Assembly (NCBI GenBank): GCA_002943765.1
Contig: PQWQ01000018.1
Span: forward strand, 953,501-1,017,500
Source of the DNA: Psoroptes ovis
Lineage: Eukaryota > Arthropoda > Arachnida > Sarcoptiformes > Psoroptidae
Direction: 5' to 3'
DNA length: 64,000 nucleotides
A model generated the notes under the pieces. It did not search any database. It was given only the letters and a program-made list of their open reading frames with translations, and was not told where the DNA came from. Positions 35,201-50,200 of this stretch are shown piece after piece. Position numbers and translations under genes: made by a program. Position 1 is the first letter of the stretch. Every line of letters begins with the position of its first letter.

Positions 35201-38200
35201 TTTGACAACTTTGTTTTTTTTATTCAATGCCATAATATTCTCTCTCAACTGTGAATATTCAAAATTTGATTTAGTTTAACCCTTTCGACTCTAAAAAAGA
35301 TTTTGGTGATTTTTGGATTAAGTTCAGGTTGTTTACAGGACTATTTATCTATGGACTGATTTGATTATGTTATTCATTGAGTTTTGAGTTTCGATTGTAT
35401 GTTTGATCATTCAGTTTCAATTATGGATTCGTGACTAGAATTTATATGAATTTGTGTTCGATTGAAAATGTCGTTCGAATATTTTGTCTTTGAGATGTTA
35501 AATGTCAAATGTGTGTGTATGCGCATTAGTTTTTTCTTTTTGACTAAATTTTAAGCAATTTTTCAAAATGTTAATTAAAATTAATTATCACTGAAACAAA
35601 ATTATGTCGACATAGTTCGGCCTAATCAATCATTTTTTCGAAAAAACCATCTAAGAACTTAATTAAGACAGTTTTGATTTATATAATTTAATTAATCTTA
35701 ATTAACTAACAACAACTCAGAAATTTGATTAATTAATTGAATTAATTAATCAAATTTAAATCATTTTTTCAATAATCGTCTGAGACGACTTACACTCTAA
35801 GTCATGTAATAGGCGATAATTACACACTTGAATTTTATTTAAATTAATTCATTAACTGATGATTGATTAATTAATTAGTTGATGTTAATTAATGAGTAAT
35901 TAATCAATTTATCATTTAATTAAATCAATATCGGAAAAGTTTGTCCAAAATTATTCCGGTAACAGAATTTATGAATTTTTTTTTTCGCCGATTTCGCTCA
36001 CAATTTATTGATCATAAGATCTAAGAATATTCTAAGAATATTCCCTCTCCGAAAAAAATTTAAATCAAAGAATATTCGGTATTTTGTGTTACCCCTCCAC
36101 AGATATTTTTCAGAATTCCATAAATATTTCTTAATTTTGATCATAAAAAGTTTCTTTTTTCTGGAAAGTTTTTTCTTCCCAAAAACTTTGATTCAATTGA
36201 TTTTTATTTTTTTCTGGTCTATTTTAGCCTATTTTGATCTACTTTTCTTCCACTTTGCCATTGAAAATACATTAATATATATTCCATATGTGTTTGTCTG
36301 TGAAAACAAGTTCATATTTGATAATTTTACAATTTCGATTTTTTTTAATGGTCTCGCACTCACCCATAATTCATTTGACCCGGCTGTTTGTTTGTTTGTT
36401 TTTTGTCTCAATTCATTTGAAAAAAAACTAATGAATTTACAAAAACTTTTTGTTGGCGAAATTTTTTTTTAGCGCTCATTTCATATCGGTAGCCATTAGA
36501 CATTAATCAATGTAAGGCTCCATACGTCCAATGAATTTTTCCACTAAATTTCTACCGGAATCAAATGATTGTTGAATAATGAATTCGGTGTGTGTGTGTG
36601 TGAGAGAGAGAAATCAGACATTTTTACACAAAAAGATTTATTACTTTTTTTGCCGTATACTTTCGATTCATTCATTCATTCATTCATTGATTTATTTCAA
36701 TTGTGAAGGAATCGAAAAAACAAATGAATAATATTGAAACTTTTATTTCTCCGAGTAATTTCTCATTTTTCTCTGCTTGGTTCTTGCAGAACTTCATTTA
36801 AGAATTATTAGGTTGTCCGAAAAGTTCTTGCCGATTTTTTCACAATTTCCTGCGATATAATCGGCAGAAACTTTCCGGACAACCTAATAGATCCATTATT
36901 TCTTGATTCTTTGGTTCGATTCTTGGTTCGTGATATAATTGTCAAACAATTTTCCTCGTCCTCGATTCATATATTCACAATAGAATTTTGGTAAAATAAT
37001 AATAAATTCATTATTTTTTTTTTGAACATTTCTCTGCCGAATCAAAAATTCTTGATTAGCAAAGCAATTTTTTCAATGATTCAATAATTCAATATCTGCC
37101 ATTTTCTGAAACATTTCAATTCAAAATGATTTTTTTCTCTTCTTGGTGAATGACTGACGATTTTGATATATGTGTGTGTGTGTGTGTGTGTGTGATTTTC
37201 ACACATTAAGTTAATTCAAGTCCTCAGGATTCATTGCATTCATACAGTGTACAATCACAGAATATCGTCAGAATCCATTGAATCTTAGAAACGTCAAAAT
37301 GTTTCGATATAAGTGTTCAAAATTCAATGCGATTCTTGAGCTTTTAGAATGTAATCAATCTCAAATTCATTGAAAATGATGAGGAGAAATTCATTAATCG
37401 TTTTTTTTTTTTTTTTGTTGTTCATTTTAATTTTCATTTTTGGTAATTTTTCAAATTCTTTAATACTTCTAAATGAATTAATACTTATGAAAATAATGAA
37501 ATATTAATGAATGAATTATTACGATTCTAATGTAGATTATTACAATTTAAATTCCGAATTTTCGACAAAAATATAACGTGAATTCCCCCCGCCCCAAATT
37601 CTCCAAAATGTCAAAGGGTAAAAAATGTGTATTTAAAACTTTTTCCTTTCTTTTTTTCCGAGTTGAAAATGTCATATTTTAACCATTTTCATTTATTGTA
37701 CATTTTTTGAAATATGTCCAATATGTGTTTGATTTGAATCTTTGAATTAAAAGAATCAAATGAAATCAAAGAGTTACAACGATATTTAAGAATAAGAATT
37801 TTCCCGTCATCTGTGTGTAAGAGCGAGTGATAGAGATGGTGAGATATGAGTATTTTTCAGTATTTACAGTGCTCAAAAACCCGAATTTTGGAATAAATGT
37901 GATTCCGAAATGAATTCTTTGGTCGACATATTGTCGAAATTCCAGTTTTTGTCTGTCCCCAAATTAAATTCCAGTAAATTCCAATCCATTGTGTCCAATG
38001 TATACGAATTCAAATGTCATTTGTTAGTTTTGATTTTATTATTATTTTTAAGCAGCAGCTTTAACCCTTTCGTCTTTGATGCTTGGTTGTTGTTTCGTTT
38101 AAACCCTTTCATTTTTCATTTTCTTCGAGATTAACGACTTTTCTATTGTACTATTATACAGTAATCATTCGTCATGGGGTAAGAAAATAGTTCCAGAATC

Positions 38201-41200
38201 GAAAAAATGTCATTTTGTCGGCCAAAAGTCATTTGAAATGAACGAAATGAAAATTTGATTTGATTTTTTTCAAATTTTGCCGCCATAATTCTTCGGAAAA
38301 TTGTTGGTAAACATTCACTTTGTTCATTCTAAAAGCAGAATTTCCCTATGAATTCTTGAATATTTAAATTTTATCGAAATTCCGAATCGTTGAATTTTGA
38401 ATTTCGGAATTTTTCGTTTCAAATTTACAATTGATTTACCGCTATCATCATCATTATCATTGTCATTAAATGACTTGATATTCTTTTATTTAGTTTTATT
38501 TTTCGATATTCGTTGATTCGTTTATTCATATGAAAAGATGTCTCAATCATTATTGATGTTATTACTTTGTTTTGTGTATACGAGTTTCAAGTTTCAATTT
38601 CATTTTTTTTTCGGTATTCGAATAAACAACAACAAACATTGAAGACGGCAATGATCATTGATGAGAGGGTTATAAGTATAGCCCGTGATCATCAAACATT
38701 ATTATTATTATCATTTAAATTGTGTATATTTTGAATTTGAAGAATTTTTGAATTTCAAGCCATGTTTGAAATGTGTTATGTGTTCAAACACGCGTCAATC
38801 GTCGTAATTTTTTTTTGGCTTGATGATGATGATCTGCAAATTGAATTGAATTGAATTTGATGATTCTCGATTGATGATTCTATTAATTTACAATTGAATT
38901 TTTGTATTCAAATTTTTTTGATTCTTTGATTATGATTCAAAAAAATAAGAATTGAATTCAATTCAATTTTATTTGAGAAAATTGAAATTAAATGACTTTG
39001 AAATTTTCATTCATTTCAAATATTCAAATTCAAATGTTCATTTAATTTCATTGAATCAAAAAGGAATTATTGTTACATTTATATTTGTATCAATTTCAAT
39101 TTTAGTTTTGTGTGTTTATTTGTATTTTCTCATTGAAAATTGAAATTTTTTCTATTCCATTGTACCTATTATTCGAATCAATTTCCTAGGGTCGTTTCGA
39201 AATCAAATTTGACTTTGATTTTCGATTTAATTCAAAACAAACAAAACATCTTCATTGTATTCTTGAATAGTCTTTGGCAAAGGTTATTAGGTTTAGGACT
39301 ATTTAGTGATAAGGGGGCTACCCCCTTGTCTAGTATTCGATGTGATTTCATTTTGATTTTTTCGGTAAATTTTGTGAATAGAAAATCGATATTCAATTTT
39401 CAATTTTGGGGCAAAATTTTCACACTTTTTTCGATTTGGCTCGAACAAATGCACACCAATGAACCTTATAAGACCTTTGAAAAAACTTTTTTCTCAAGTT
39501 TTTCACCCTAAGCATTCGAGCAACGATAATCATAACTATGCAGAGCATAGCCTATGTTGATATTTGGGTAATCGTACCGAAATTCAACCAACAATTCAAC
39601 GATAAACAACTTATGTTTTATCCATTGATCATAAGATTCAACGATTAATGATAGAAAACGAAAAGTTTCAAAGTAAATCTGTTCCATCTTCGTTGTTTGT
39701 TTGAAAATGCCAAAGTTTCGATCGCCATTTTTTTTTCTCAAAATCATTGAAATATCAATTGATTTGGCTGTGAAATCATTTTCCATCATAAAATCGACGA
39801 CGACCATCATTGATGACTTTATAATGATATTTGTAAACAACGACAAGTGGTGAGGAACAACGAGTGAAAAAATTTCGAAAACTTTGCTTGAACAAACAAA
39901 CAACGACAATGACATCGAATGTTAATCGTGTTCAGAGGTCAAAAGTTAAATATTACAAAATATGTAGTTTGAACATCATCATCATCAGTGAAGATTATGG
40001 TTTTCGAGCACATCGATTTACCCTTAGAAATATTCTCGTCGACCCTTCGTCTACTCATCCCTTTATTCTTCACTATGTCCCAGAACATTTAGCCCTTCAC
40101 CCCTTGTGTACACCCTGGTGATGCTGCTTCATGCTCGTGGCCATCGGGTGCTTTGATGTTGTTAACTCGCTAAGCCATTATTATTATGATTATCATAATA
40201 ATGATGATGATCTGATCATCAGATGATGTCTTTGTTAGTTCGGTATCGTTGTTAGTTTGGTTGTATGTCATTTAAATTGATTTAAATCTGATTCAAAACT
40301 GATTTAAACTGAATGGTGAACTGATTTAAATATGAAATTCTTTGATTTAGTAAAAATTTCGGGAAGAATTCGGGGAAATTTCCCCGAAAAAATAGATCCT
40401 CATATTCTTCGCTGGCTCAAAAACGTTTACCATCATCATTTGAAATCATTTATCATTCACAAATATGCAGCACGTGCTTCGATTGTTGTTCATAACACGA
40501 TTCATTGTATCTGTTACTGTTGTTGAAATGCCAAATACTTTGACAGTTATTATTTAGATCTCAGATGATGATGATGATGATTATGATAATTTTGATCCAA
40601 TTTTTTTTCTGAAATTCAAACGATTAAATTTTCAAAGATGAAAATTCAAAAAAGCCATGTTTGACATTGGGGTAAGGGTAAAACCCTCAAAGATTATGTT
40701 GGTGGGGTCGGGACCAAAGATTGAAATTTGCATATTTGTCATTTGAATTCGTTGTTGTTCGTAGTTGTTATTGTTTACCCAAATAACAACAAACGGAATA
40801 CATCAAGAATATTCTGTCCTTGTTTTGAATTCTTCAACGTATGAAATATGGATTTTGATCCATTTCTATTGTCAGCGAGTTAAGAATTTCAAAGATTCTC
40901 TTGAATTTTGAACTTTTTTTTGTACGAAATTAAATTATCATTTGTGCAAAAAAATTGTGTAGAAAAAATGTGATAGAAAATCGATTATTGATTCGTTTTG
41001 ATCATTTAAATCGATTCAAAAACGAATCAATACAATTGATTCAAATGCTATTGATTCGATTGATTTGAATATTTCAAGAGGGGGATGGAATATTCTGCTA
41101 AATTCTCTGCTAAATATTCAGGAGAAAATGAATTCAGAAACATTCATGAATTGATCATTTGAATATCAAATTACAAACACGTGTCGTACGTGTTTGTTTG

Positions 41201-44200
41201 TCTGTATGTTTTGTTTATTTATGAGCATCTCTGATTTTTTTTCTGATTTTTCATGATTTTCAATTCTCAATTCCTCGATTTGTTTGATTTGTTTGTTTTT
41301 GAATATTTTAATATTTAAAAATGTTCACAATTTTGAATTCAAAATTCAAGAGATCCTTGATCTTTGATCTTTGTTTTGCGGATGCAAAAAAAAGCAAAAG
41401 CCTCGTTATTCAATTCAGTTATTAATTCAATTGTGAAAGATTACGAATTGTGCATTTGGAGTTTGTGAAATTCCAATTGATTCCAAATCAAATCCATTTG
41501 AATTGAGCTAAATTGAATTTAATTTGAATCAATACTTGATCAAATTAATATTGATTCAAATTACTTTCACCACCACAAATTAATTAATTAATTTCTTTGG
41601 TCAATTAATTTCTTGTAATTTGTCCTATTTTCGAATTCAAATTGGCTCAATTTGTCCCAAAAATTACTAATAATATCGATTCTTTGTTTTTCATTCAAAA
41701 AATTTTGATTTTCAAAAATGGATTTCCGATGAAAATCATTTTGATGGTCATTCCAAATACAAACAAATGAATAATAATACGAAAAAACAAATTGAAGTAT
41801 TTTCCCAAATACTTTAATGATGTGTATCCGATATCAATGATGATGATGATGATGATGATGATTTAGATTCATTTCGAATTTTCAATTTATTTTATTTCAA
41901 ATTGTTCGATTCTGTGTGTATGCAGAAAAATTGCAGAATTTTCAACGAAAAAAATTGACATATTCGTAATATTTTGTTCATCTACAAATAACAATAAACC
42001 AGAATTTCGGAACAAATTTGAATTTGATCCTTGTGTTTGTTTCAATGTGTTGTCATTTTTGTTTCCATTTAAAATTTCTATTATCTGTCGTATCTGAAAT
42101 GGTATATGTAAATGACCAATTCGTATGAATTAAATTTTGAATGTATTTAGGTGAATGTATTTTTCAAATATTTTTTTTTTTTTGAATTTTCAATTCGATT
42201 TGATTTAAATATTTGTGTGTATCCATTCGGAGTCAACAGAAATCTATCTATCTATCTATCTCTCTCTCGGGGACCCAGATGTTTTTCCAAGATTTTTTAC
42301 CAAATTATTATTATTTATTTGAATCGTATGGTGTCCGAACAATTTGTATTTTGGGCCAAGATAATCTTGAATCTTAGATCTTGTAGCTTGTTGGTCCATC
42401 ATGATCATTATCCATGATGATACTGTCATTCATTGTCCTATTTAATTGATGATAATTACATCATTCTTTTGAATGATAAAGATGCTATCGCAAAGACCAT
42501 GGTTTTTCCGGAAATTAATTTGATTTGAATCAATTTTTCAAATCTTGAAAACTCAATGAATATCATTGATACGTATTTGTGAATAGTCCAATTCATTGAT
42601 TCAAAGAAAATTTTTGCTGATTCGGTGGAAAAATTTCTCGGCAAAATTTCCATGAAGACTCTGTCCACTCTTCCAGTGTCTCGATCTATCTTCCGCGTGT
42701 GTCCCCTTGCAACTGATCCTCTCATCTGACCCCTAAGCACTCGTCTATCTATAATGTGTCAATGGTGTTTCTCGAATATCTTGATGGACAACACCCGAGA
42801 AAAAAAATAATTGAAAAATTTTCAATTTTTTTCAAATGACAAATTCGACGAACGTGTCTGTGTCCGATGCTGTGAGAGAATAGGTTCCTCATGCATAACC
42901 CTCGATGCATGATGAGGACTACAAAGCACACACACATGCAGTGGACACAAGCAAATCCACCATGAAAATACTCCGAAAAAAAAATCCAGCCAAAGATACC
43001 AAGGATATCGTGAATAATAAGCAAATCACATGTTTGTGAATCTGTGAATTATTATCATTTGTGTGATATATGGACAATGGATTCATACACACAGACATTT
43101 CTGCATGCGTGTGTGTTTGTGTTCCAGTGTATGTATGTGATGCTTTTGCTTTAGCTGAAAATCCTTTTGGGTCATTTGTTATTCGTATTTTGTATTCGTG
43201 TCTATGTGACATTCATTTGTTTGGTTGTCAAATTTTCGATTGGTATTTTCACATTTTTTTTTCATTTGATAAAATTTCTGAGATTTTGTCAGAGATTCCA
43301 AATGATAATTCACTAATATTGGTACCCAATGGTGGGGATTTGATGTCCAATCATTTTTCAATGTATCAGTATTCGATGTATATCTTTGAATGAATGAATC
43401 TTTGAATGATTTAACTGTTTGAAAATTTTGTTTAGCTTTGCATAAATCACATATTTTTATTCAGTTTAATTTAGTTTTTATTCAGTTTCGAATATTTTTC
43501 AGTTTTTCAAAATTTTTCGAATGATAAATAAATAAATAAATGATGATAAAAGAATGAATTTGAATTGGATCATTTCAGTCAATTTCATTTCATATTTGAA
43601 TGAAGACTTTATTTCTTTTTAAATTCTTATCAATTTTTTTTTTTGAAATTCTGTTTAATACTGTAAAGCCTCTTGAATTCAAGTTTTGAAATGTTGGAAT
43701 TTTTCTTTGAAAATTTCCACAAAACGACAATTAAATCAATTAATTTATTTATTTATTTATTTATTTTTTTTTGATGAAAAACATTGAAACAAATGCAAAC
43801 ACACACACAATTATACTGGGTTGTCCCATAAGTTCTTGCCGGTCATATCGTAGAAAATCATTGGAAAATCGGCAAGAACTTATGAGACAACCTAATAATT
43901 AATTATGTAATGACGCACGTACAACTGCTGCGTAATAATACACAATTCAATCCATTGTCACTCTACTTTATTTTTTAGCTCAGCACGTGCTCAATCACAT
44001 GCTGATTTTCGTTTTCCTTCCTTTGAAACCCTAAATTTTTTTTTTGTTTTGTGTTTTCAAATAAAATGAATGAAATGAAAATTGACAAAATAATTTTGAC
44101 ATTTTTTATTTTGAAAAATTTTGAAATTTAAAAACAATTATATTTTTCAATATTTCCTATTACATTACCCAAACATACACATACACACATGCAATAAAAT

Positions 44201-47200
44201 TTTGATTGATTTGATTTGATTTGTCCCGGAAAAAAACCAATGACAGAAAACCCATTAAAATCAATCGAAAATTCTCTCTCTCTGTATGTTCCTATGCAGA
44301 ATATTTTTGCTTTTAAGGTGAAAAAACTTGTCAATCATTTCTTTGAAAGACTTTGTACAAGTCACCTTTGTGCTTGTTTTGGCTTTTTACTGAGAATTTC
44401 TTGCATTTCTTGCCGTTGTTTGCTGTCCACACGTCATACACCGAGACGATTCTCGAGGCGAATAACTGGAGATATTTTAAGGGGTTTAAAATCGGGGAAT
44501 TTACTATGCCCCTCGTATCTTGTTGTTTCACTCCTTAGTTTAGCCACCAATTGTCCACGTATGTATAATTATATAAGAATTGCTTCAATTTTTTGAAATT
44601 CTTATGAGAATTTTCGCACATGTAATGTGTGTACATACGCACACGTTCATTTATATAAATGTATTCTTCGTACTTTGTTTATTGTCACAATTGAATTGAA
44701 TTGTTTTCGGTTTGAAACAATTGAAACTAAAACACAATTAATTGGACCACCAATGAACAGTAATAAAATGAATGATTGAAGCAAAAGCAAAAAAATATAT
44801 TTCCCCCCTTCTGACTGTCGAAAAATTCTTTCCAAACTCACCGTACAGCTGTCATCAATTTTTTCGAATCAATGTTTTTCCATTGAAAACCTGCCCGAGC
44901 GTGACTCGGGCTTGGCAGTATGCAAGCAAATATTTATTGACGTAAATATTCGTTTAGTACCAGTGAGGCGCTTTCAAATTTTCATATTTTTTTTCCTCTC
45001 AACACATTTTTCCATTATAATTCAATCATTCGTATTTATTTATTATCATTTGCCATTGACGAATGAATACAAAACAAAAATATGATGACAATTATTATCA
45101 TTCATTCATTCATTTATTTGTTATTTTGTTGTTTTTTCCATATTTTCCATAATTTCATATTGTTCATATTGTTTATGTGTGTGTTTGTATGCATTTGTGT
45201 GTGCCATAACAACCAATGTGTGTCTGTTTGTCAATGGTTGTTGTCTTTCAATCGTTGATTTTATTCGTACATTTTTCCCATTTGAAAAAATGTACGAATA
45301 AGAAAAGTTTTTTCTGCCAAAAAAAAAACTCAAAGTGGAAAAACTTTTCATCAAACTCTTACCATTTCGCCATTGAAATAACCATTAACAATTGATTTTG
45401 AATGGGCCCCCGGTGTACAGAATTCAGAATATGGATAGACACCCGAATGACAAAAATATTCTGCGAGTTCTGGGAAATTTGGCGATATTCTTTGCTTCTA
45501 AATAAGACCAAGATGATGGAAAAATATTGGGTTGTCCCATAAGTTCTTGCCGTTTTTTAAATTTTTTTTCATTCAAAAATTGGCAAGAACTTATGGGACA
45601 ACCTAATATAAAAAGTTTCTTCGTACATTTCAGTTTTTTTTCTGTATATTTTGTCCATGAACCACTAGTCTTGATTGTTTCAATCAATTTTTTTCTCGGG
45701 TACATTTTCGGTAAAGTTTTCGACCTTCTAGAATTGACAATTGTAAAGAATCGAAGAATTGAAATAGCCAAAAACACCGGAGAATATTCCTAATGTTAGT
45801 AATCAGAATACACAAGGTGTAAATGGTGGCTGAATGTGGGTGTGGGGTACGTGCACGTCATTGTTGTTCATCACGTGTTTATTTGTTATGTGTTTGTTTA
45901 TTTATTCATTCATTGATTTGTTTACCAAGATTTAAAATACCGTAACTTAAAATTCAATGAATTGAATTCCCAATCATGGAATATATTCAATGATTCACAA
46001 ATTCCATGGTAACCGAAAAGTTCATTTAATTATTATCATAATATCAAATAAGAATATTTCAAAGACTATTCTCTCTTTTTTTCAGAATTTTTGAAAATTT
46101 CACAAATTCAATTGTTCGAATAACAAATTGAAACTTTTTTTTGCATTTTAAGGCTCAAAACAAAAGTTTTAGCCTTAAAAGAAAATTTCTCGAAATTTTA
46201 CTGAGCGAAATTTAGCTGGGAAAAATCACAGAATCGCAGCAAATATTCTTGAATTCTGTATCCTTGAATATTCTTGCCATCTTATTCGGGTGATCGCAAC
46301 TATCAATGATAGTATTTTCGCATGTCTTAAGTCAGTAAGTGTGTAAGTTGGTAAGGCAAGTGAGTGAGTGAGAAGCTGTAAGAAGTTGTATGAGGCAGCA
46401 ATAGCCTCAGCAGCACCAGCAGCAGCAGTAAAAACGATCGAAAAGAAAAATCGATCGATCAATCGAAGGAAATTGTTTTTGAAAAATTTCAAAATTGATT
46501 TTGATTTAAAGAAAAAAGTAAAAAATATGAAATAAAAAATTCAAAAATATTGTAATCGATCAAAATTTTTTGAAGGAAAAACTTTGAAGAATTTTTGAAA
46601 AAATTTTCAATGAAAAAGTCTGAAAATATTCTGTGATGAATTTACCGATTCTGTTCATGGGATTAGAGGTCAAAAACAGAAAATTCATAGATTCTAAAGT
46701 CATAATCAAAATTTTGCTAGTTAATCAATTCTCTGTCGATTCTGAATTTTAAATTTTTCCCATGAAACACTTAATTTTTTAAACGATAATTATTATCTTA
46801 TGGTTGAGAGAAAAAAAATTTGATGGTAACAAATTTTTAAACATTTACAATTATTCAAATTTGTGCCTTGAGATTATTCTGGCCTTATATTCTTTGTGTT
46901 TGATCATAATGTTTTCTCTGTTTGTTTGTGTTCTCTCTGATTCTCTGTTGTTTTTGTGTTTTGATTAATTATTATTTTCAAATTTTGAAATCTAAACATA
47001 ATTTCAATGATTCAATTACAAATTATAATTTCGTTGTATTTCGTTGAATCGTTTTTTGAATTATTAATCATTTTCTGAATTAAAACAATCAAACTGCCGG
47101 TCAGCTGCTTTCGGTGGCTGGTTGGTTGGTTGTTGTTGGTCGTTGGTCTTGATGATAATGGAACATATATTTACATGTTTAATGTTTGTATGTCGAACAT

Positions 47201-50200
47201 TTTGAACATTTTTGGGGACGGGTGGAATAAATTATTTCTCAATCATATTCTCTTCCTAGGGTCGAATATCATTTGTGTGTAAATTTAGTGAATTCAATTG
47301 AATTTCTAATCGATTTCAGATTTATGAATCGATACCAGGAATAATTCGACAAGAATCGTAGAATCATTTGTAGAATAATTCGTACCAGAATAAAATCATT
47401 CATCAAAAATCAAAAATATTGTAAAAATTTAATTCATTGAATTTAATCAAAAATATGTTGTTTTTACATTGTTTATTCTAGATTTTGTATCAAAATCAAT
47501 TGATTCAGAATCGACACTTGAAACTCGATTCTTTAGAACAGAATTTTGCTTAAACTTTCCATATTGTTTAGTATGGAATCTGTGAAACTTTATTTATTTA
47601 TTTATTTACTTGATTAAGTTGTTGTTGTTTGGTTGTTTTTGATGTTGTGAACTGTGTTTGGCTTTTGTTGTTTTGGGTTGTTTTGGCTGCTTTGTCTGTA
47701 TTTTGTTTCGGGAAATAAATAAATAAATCCATGAATCTATGAATGAATCGAACAAACAAACACACGAACGATTAAACTTTACTTTTGATCTGAATCGTAC
47801 GGGCACCATATGGCCTGAAATTTTTCTGAAATACCGAAGTGTACCGAATGCCGAAAGCTGCTTTCGGCTGCTGCTCGAAACAGAATGTTCGATCGTAGAA
47901 TATCGGAAGAGAGCGAAGGAGAACGATGGAGAGAGATCAAGAGAATTGATCAGAATAATTTTATTCACCGATTCTTGATGATGTCGATTCTTTCAATGAA
48001 ATTCTTATTGAAATTTTGTGATTTCGCACACTTCTGAAGAAAATCACTCCAAGAAACTGAAAGACAAAAAGAATTAAAAGAAGTTTAGTGCTTTAGGCTT
48101 AATTCTGAATTTCTCTCTTCCATTCCCCCATCACTTCGAGTCCCACATTACCACCATACTTCCATACTCCCCCTCTATCACCGCCCCCACCACCAGTGTC
48201 TCCATACACAATTTAAAATTCAATATCTGACGATGTACAGCAACACCATACGATCATAAATGAAAATCAATTTATCATTTTTTTTCTTCCGAAATTTCAT
48301 TTGTACAAAATTATACAAATATACCAAGTGAATAAATGTATCATAGAAAAAAAAATCCATTTATGACATTACATTCATTCATGTGTGATTTATGAATTTG
48401 TTTTTCTCTTTTCCTCATTTATTCACATTGACAACAACACTTTTTCAGGGTTGCGAAAGGGTTAAAAAAAATGAATTTCATTAAATCAAACACAAAAAAC
48501 AAAGAAGACAAAACCCTTTAAATATCCGCATACACACAGACACGCATAGCATCAAAGGGTTAAACATCTATTATCGTGTGATTATATGTGTGTGTGTGTG
48601 TGTATGCATCAAACGTTTGAATAATTCACAAATAAAATACAAGTGTATGTGCATGAATCTACGCGTGTATTATCAATTATTCATTTATGTATTAATTTAC
48701 ACATTTTAAAATGCGTGCACTAAATCACTAATCAAATAGGAGATCTTTGATGATAGTGTTGAAATTGTTAATTAAAACATGTTACCATCTCCACCATTAT
48801 TATCACCATCATTATCAGCTAAATGAATGATAATGGTCGATTCATGACAAACAATGGTTGACAATGACTTTGAATAGTGAGCAACAACAACAACAACAGT
48901 GAATCACCCGATTACACATGGCCGCACCAGACACCCAAAGACCAGCATCAGCGCAATTTTCTGGTGCCGAAAATTGAACCCATGCAAAACGCTGATCACC
49001 CTGCGAATGCATTAATTCATTCATTTCATTTTTTTTCGTTCGTCATGGATTCTGTGAATGGTTCTGTTATGGATTCTATGAATTTTTTTGCTTACATTTG
49101 CTTAAAATTTTTTATGCGAAATTAATTTCCATCCATAAACATCGACAACAACGACAACAATCATTATCACTTGTCATTTAGTTAATTGTCTCAAATAAAC
49201 AAACAAGCAAATGAACGAACGACCAGCGTACTGTAGCAGTGAATGGCCCTGTTTGTTTGCTTGTTAATGGTCGCGTTGTCGTTGTTGTTGTTTTGGTTGT
49301 TTTTTCAGGGATTTTTGTTTTCACAAAATTGAACACGATTCATTATCAGGGTGATAATGAATTAATCGAGCCGAACATCCCGAGTCCTTGGTATCCTTGT
49401 GTTTGACGAATTTTGAAATTTCAAACAAACAAACAAACAAACATTCGAGCAAAATTCATTTGTGAATCGTTGTATTAATGAATTGAATTGAATTAATTGA
49501 TTGTTTTGTTTTGTTTTATTTAATTTATTTGGATCATTTCGTTTCGATTATTTTCGAAACGATTATCGTCTTACTAGATGGGTTATAACCCTTTGAACAC
49601 TGAAAAAATTGAAAAATAATGGAATCATGAAACATGAAAAATTATTGAATGTTTCCAGTTCCATAATTTGACATTTTTGTATTAAAGAATGATGAGTGTA
49701 AGAATTACTTGTCAAAGAATCACAGAATCCCAATTGATTGATTCAAGAATCTATTCATTTAATTCATATTCTTAACGATTTTTTCCGAAATTTTTTAATA
49801 TATGAAACTTGATTCTTTGATTCTTATGCATTGTGTGAAAACCATATGATGATCATTAGATTCTGTTTTATTGATTTCAATTTTCATTCACACACACACA
49901 CACACACAAACACACAGTAACATATTCAATTTGGAAGAATTATTCATCGAACAACTATCGTATAATTATCATTGATTGAAATAATAATCAAGAATCATTG
50001 TAATAATAATAATCTCGAAGAAATTAATAATAATAATAATGATCAACTGAGACTAAAATGAATTGATTCGGATTCCATTTTGTTGTTGTTGTTGTTTCGA
50101 TGTTTTTTTTCCGATTGTTTATTTCAAATTTCTTTTGAAAATCGAAATTCTGTGAATTCAATGAACATATGAATACCAGAGAAAAATAAGAAATAAAAAT

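Noticed and set aside
36008..36472. 154-codon plus-strand frame in the onecut intron
   Set aside because: Almost entirely Phe/Ile/Leu from T-rich DNA; no motif, and it includes three GAATATTC words that explain part of its composition.
36910..36935. tRNA B-box look-alike (GGTTCGATTC)
   Set aside because: No A box at the right distance upstream and no cloverleaf; it is part of a short TTGGTTCG direct repeat.
47739..47978. 79-codon plus-strand frame in the intron with protein-like composition
   Set aside because: Overlaps an equally open minus-strand frame (47606-47968); no splice sites or domain to support either.
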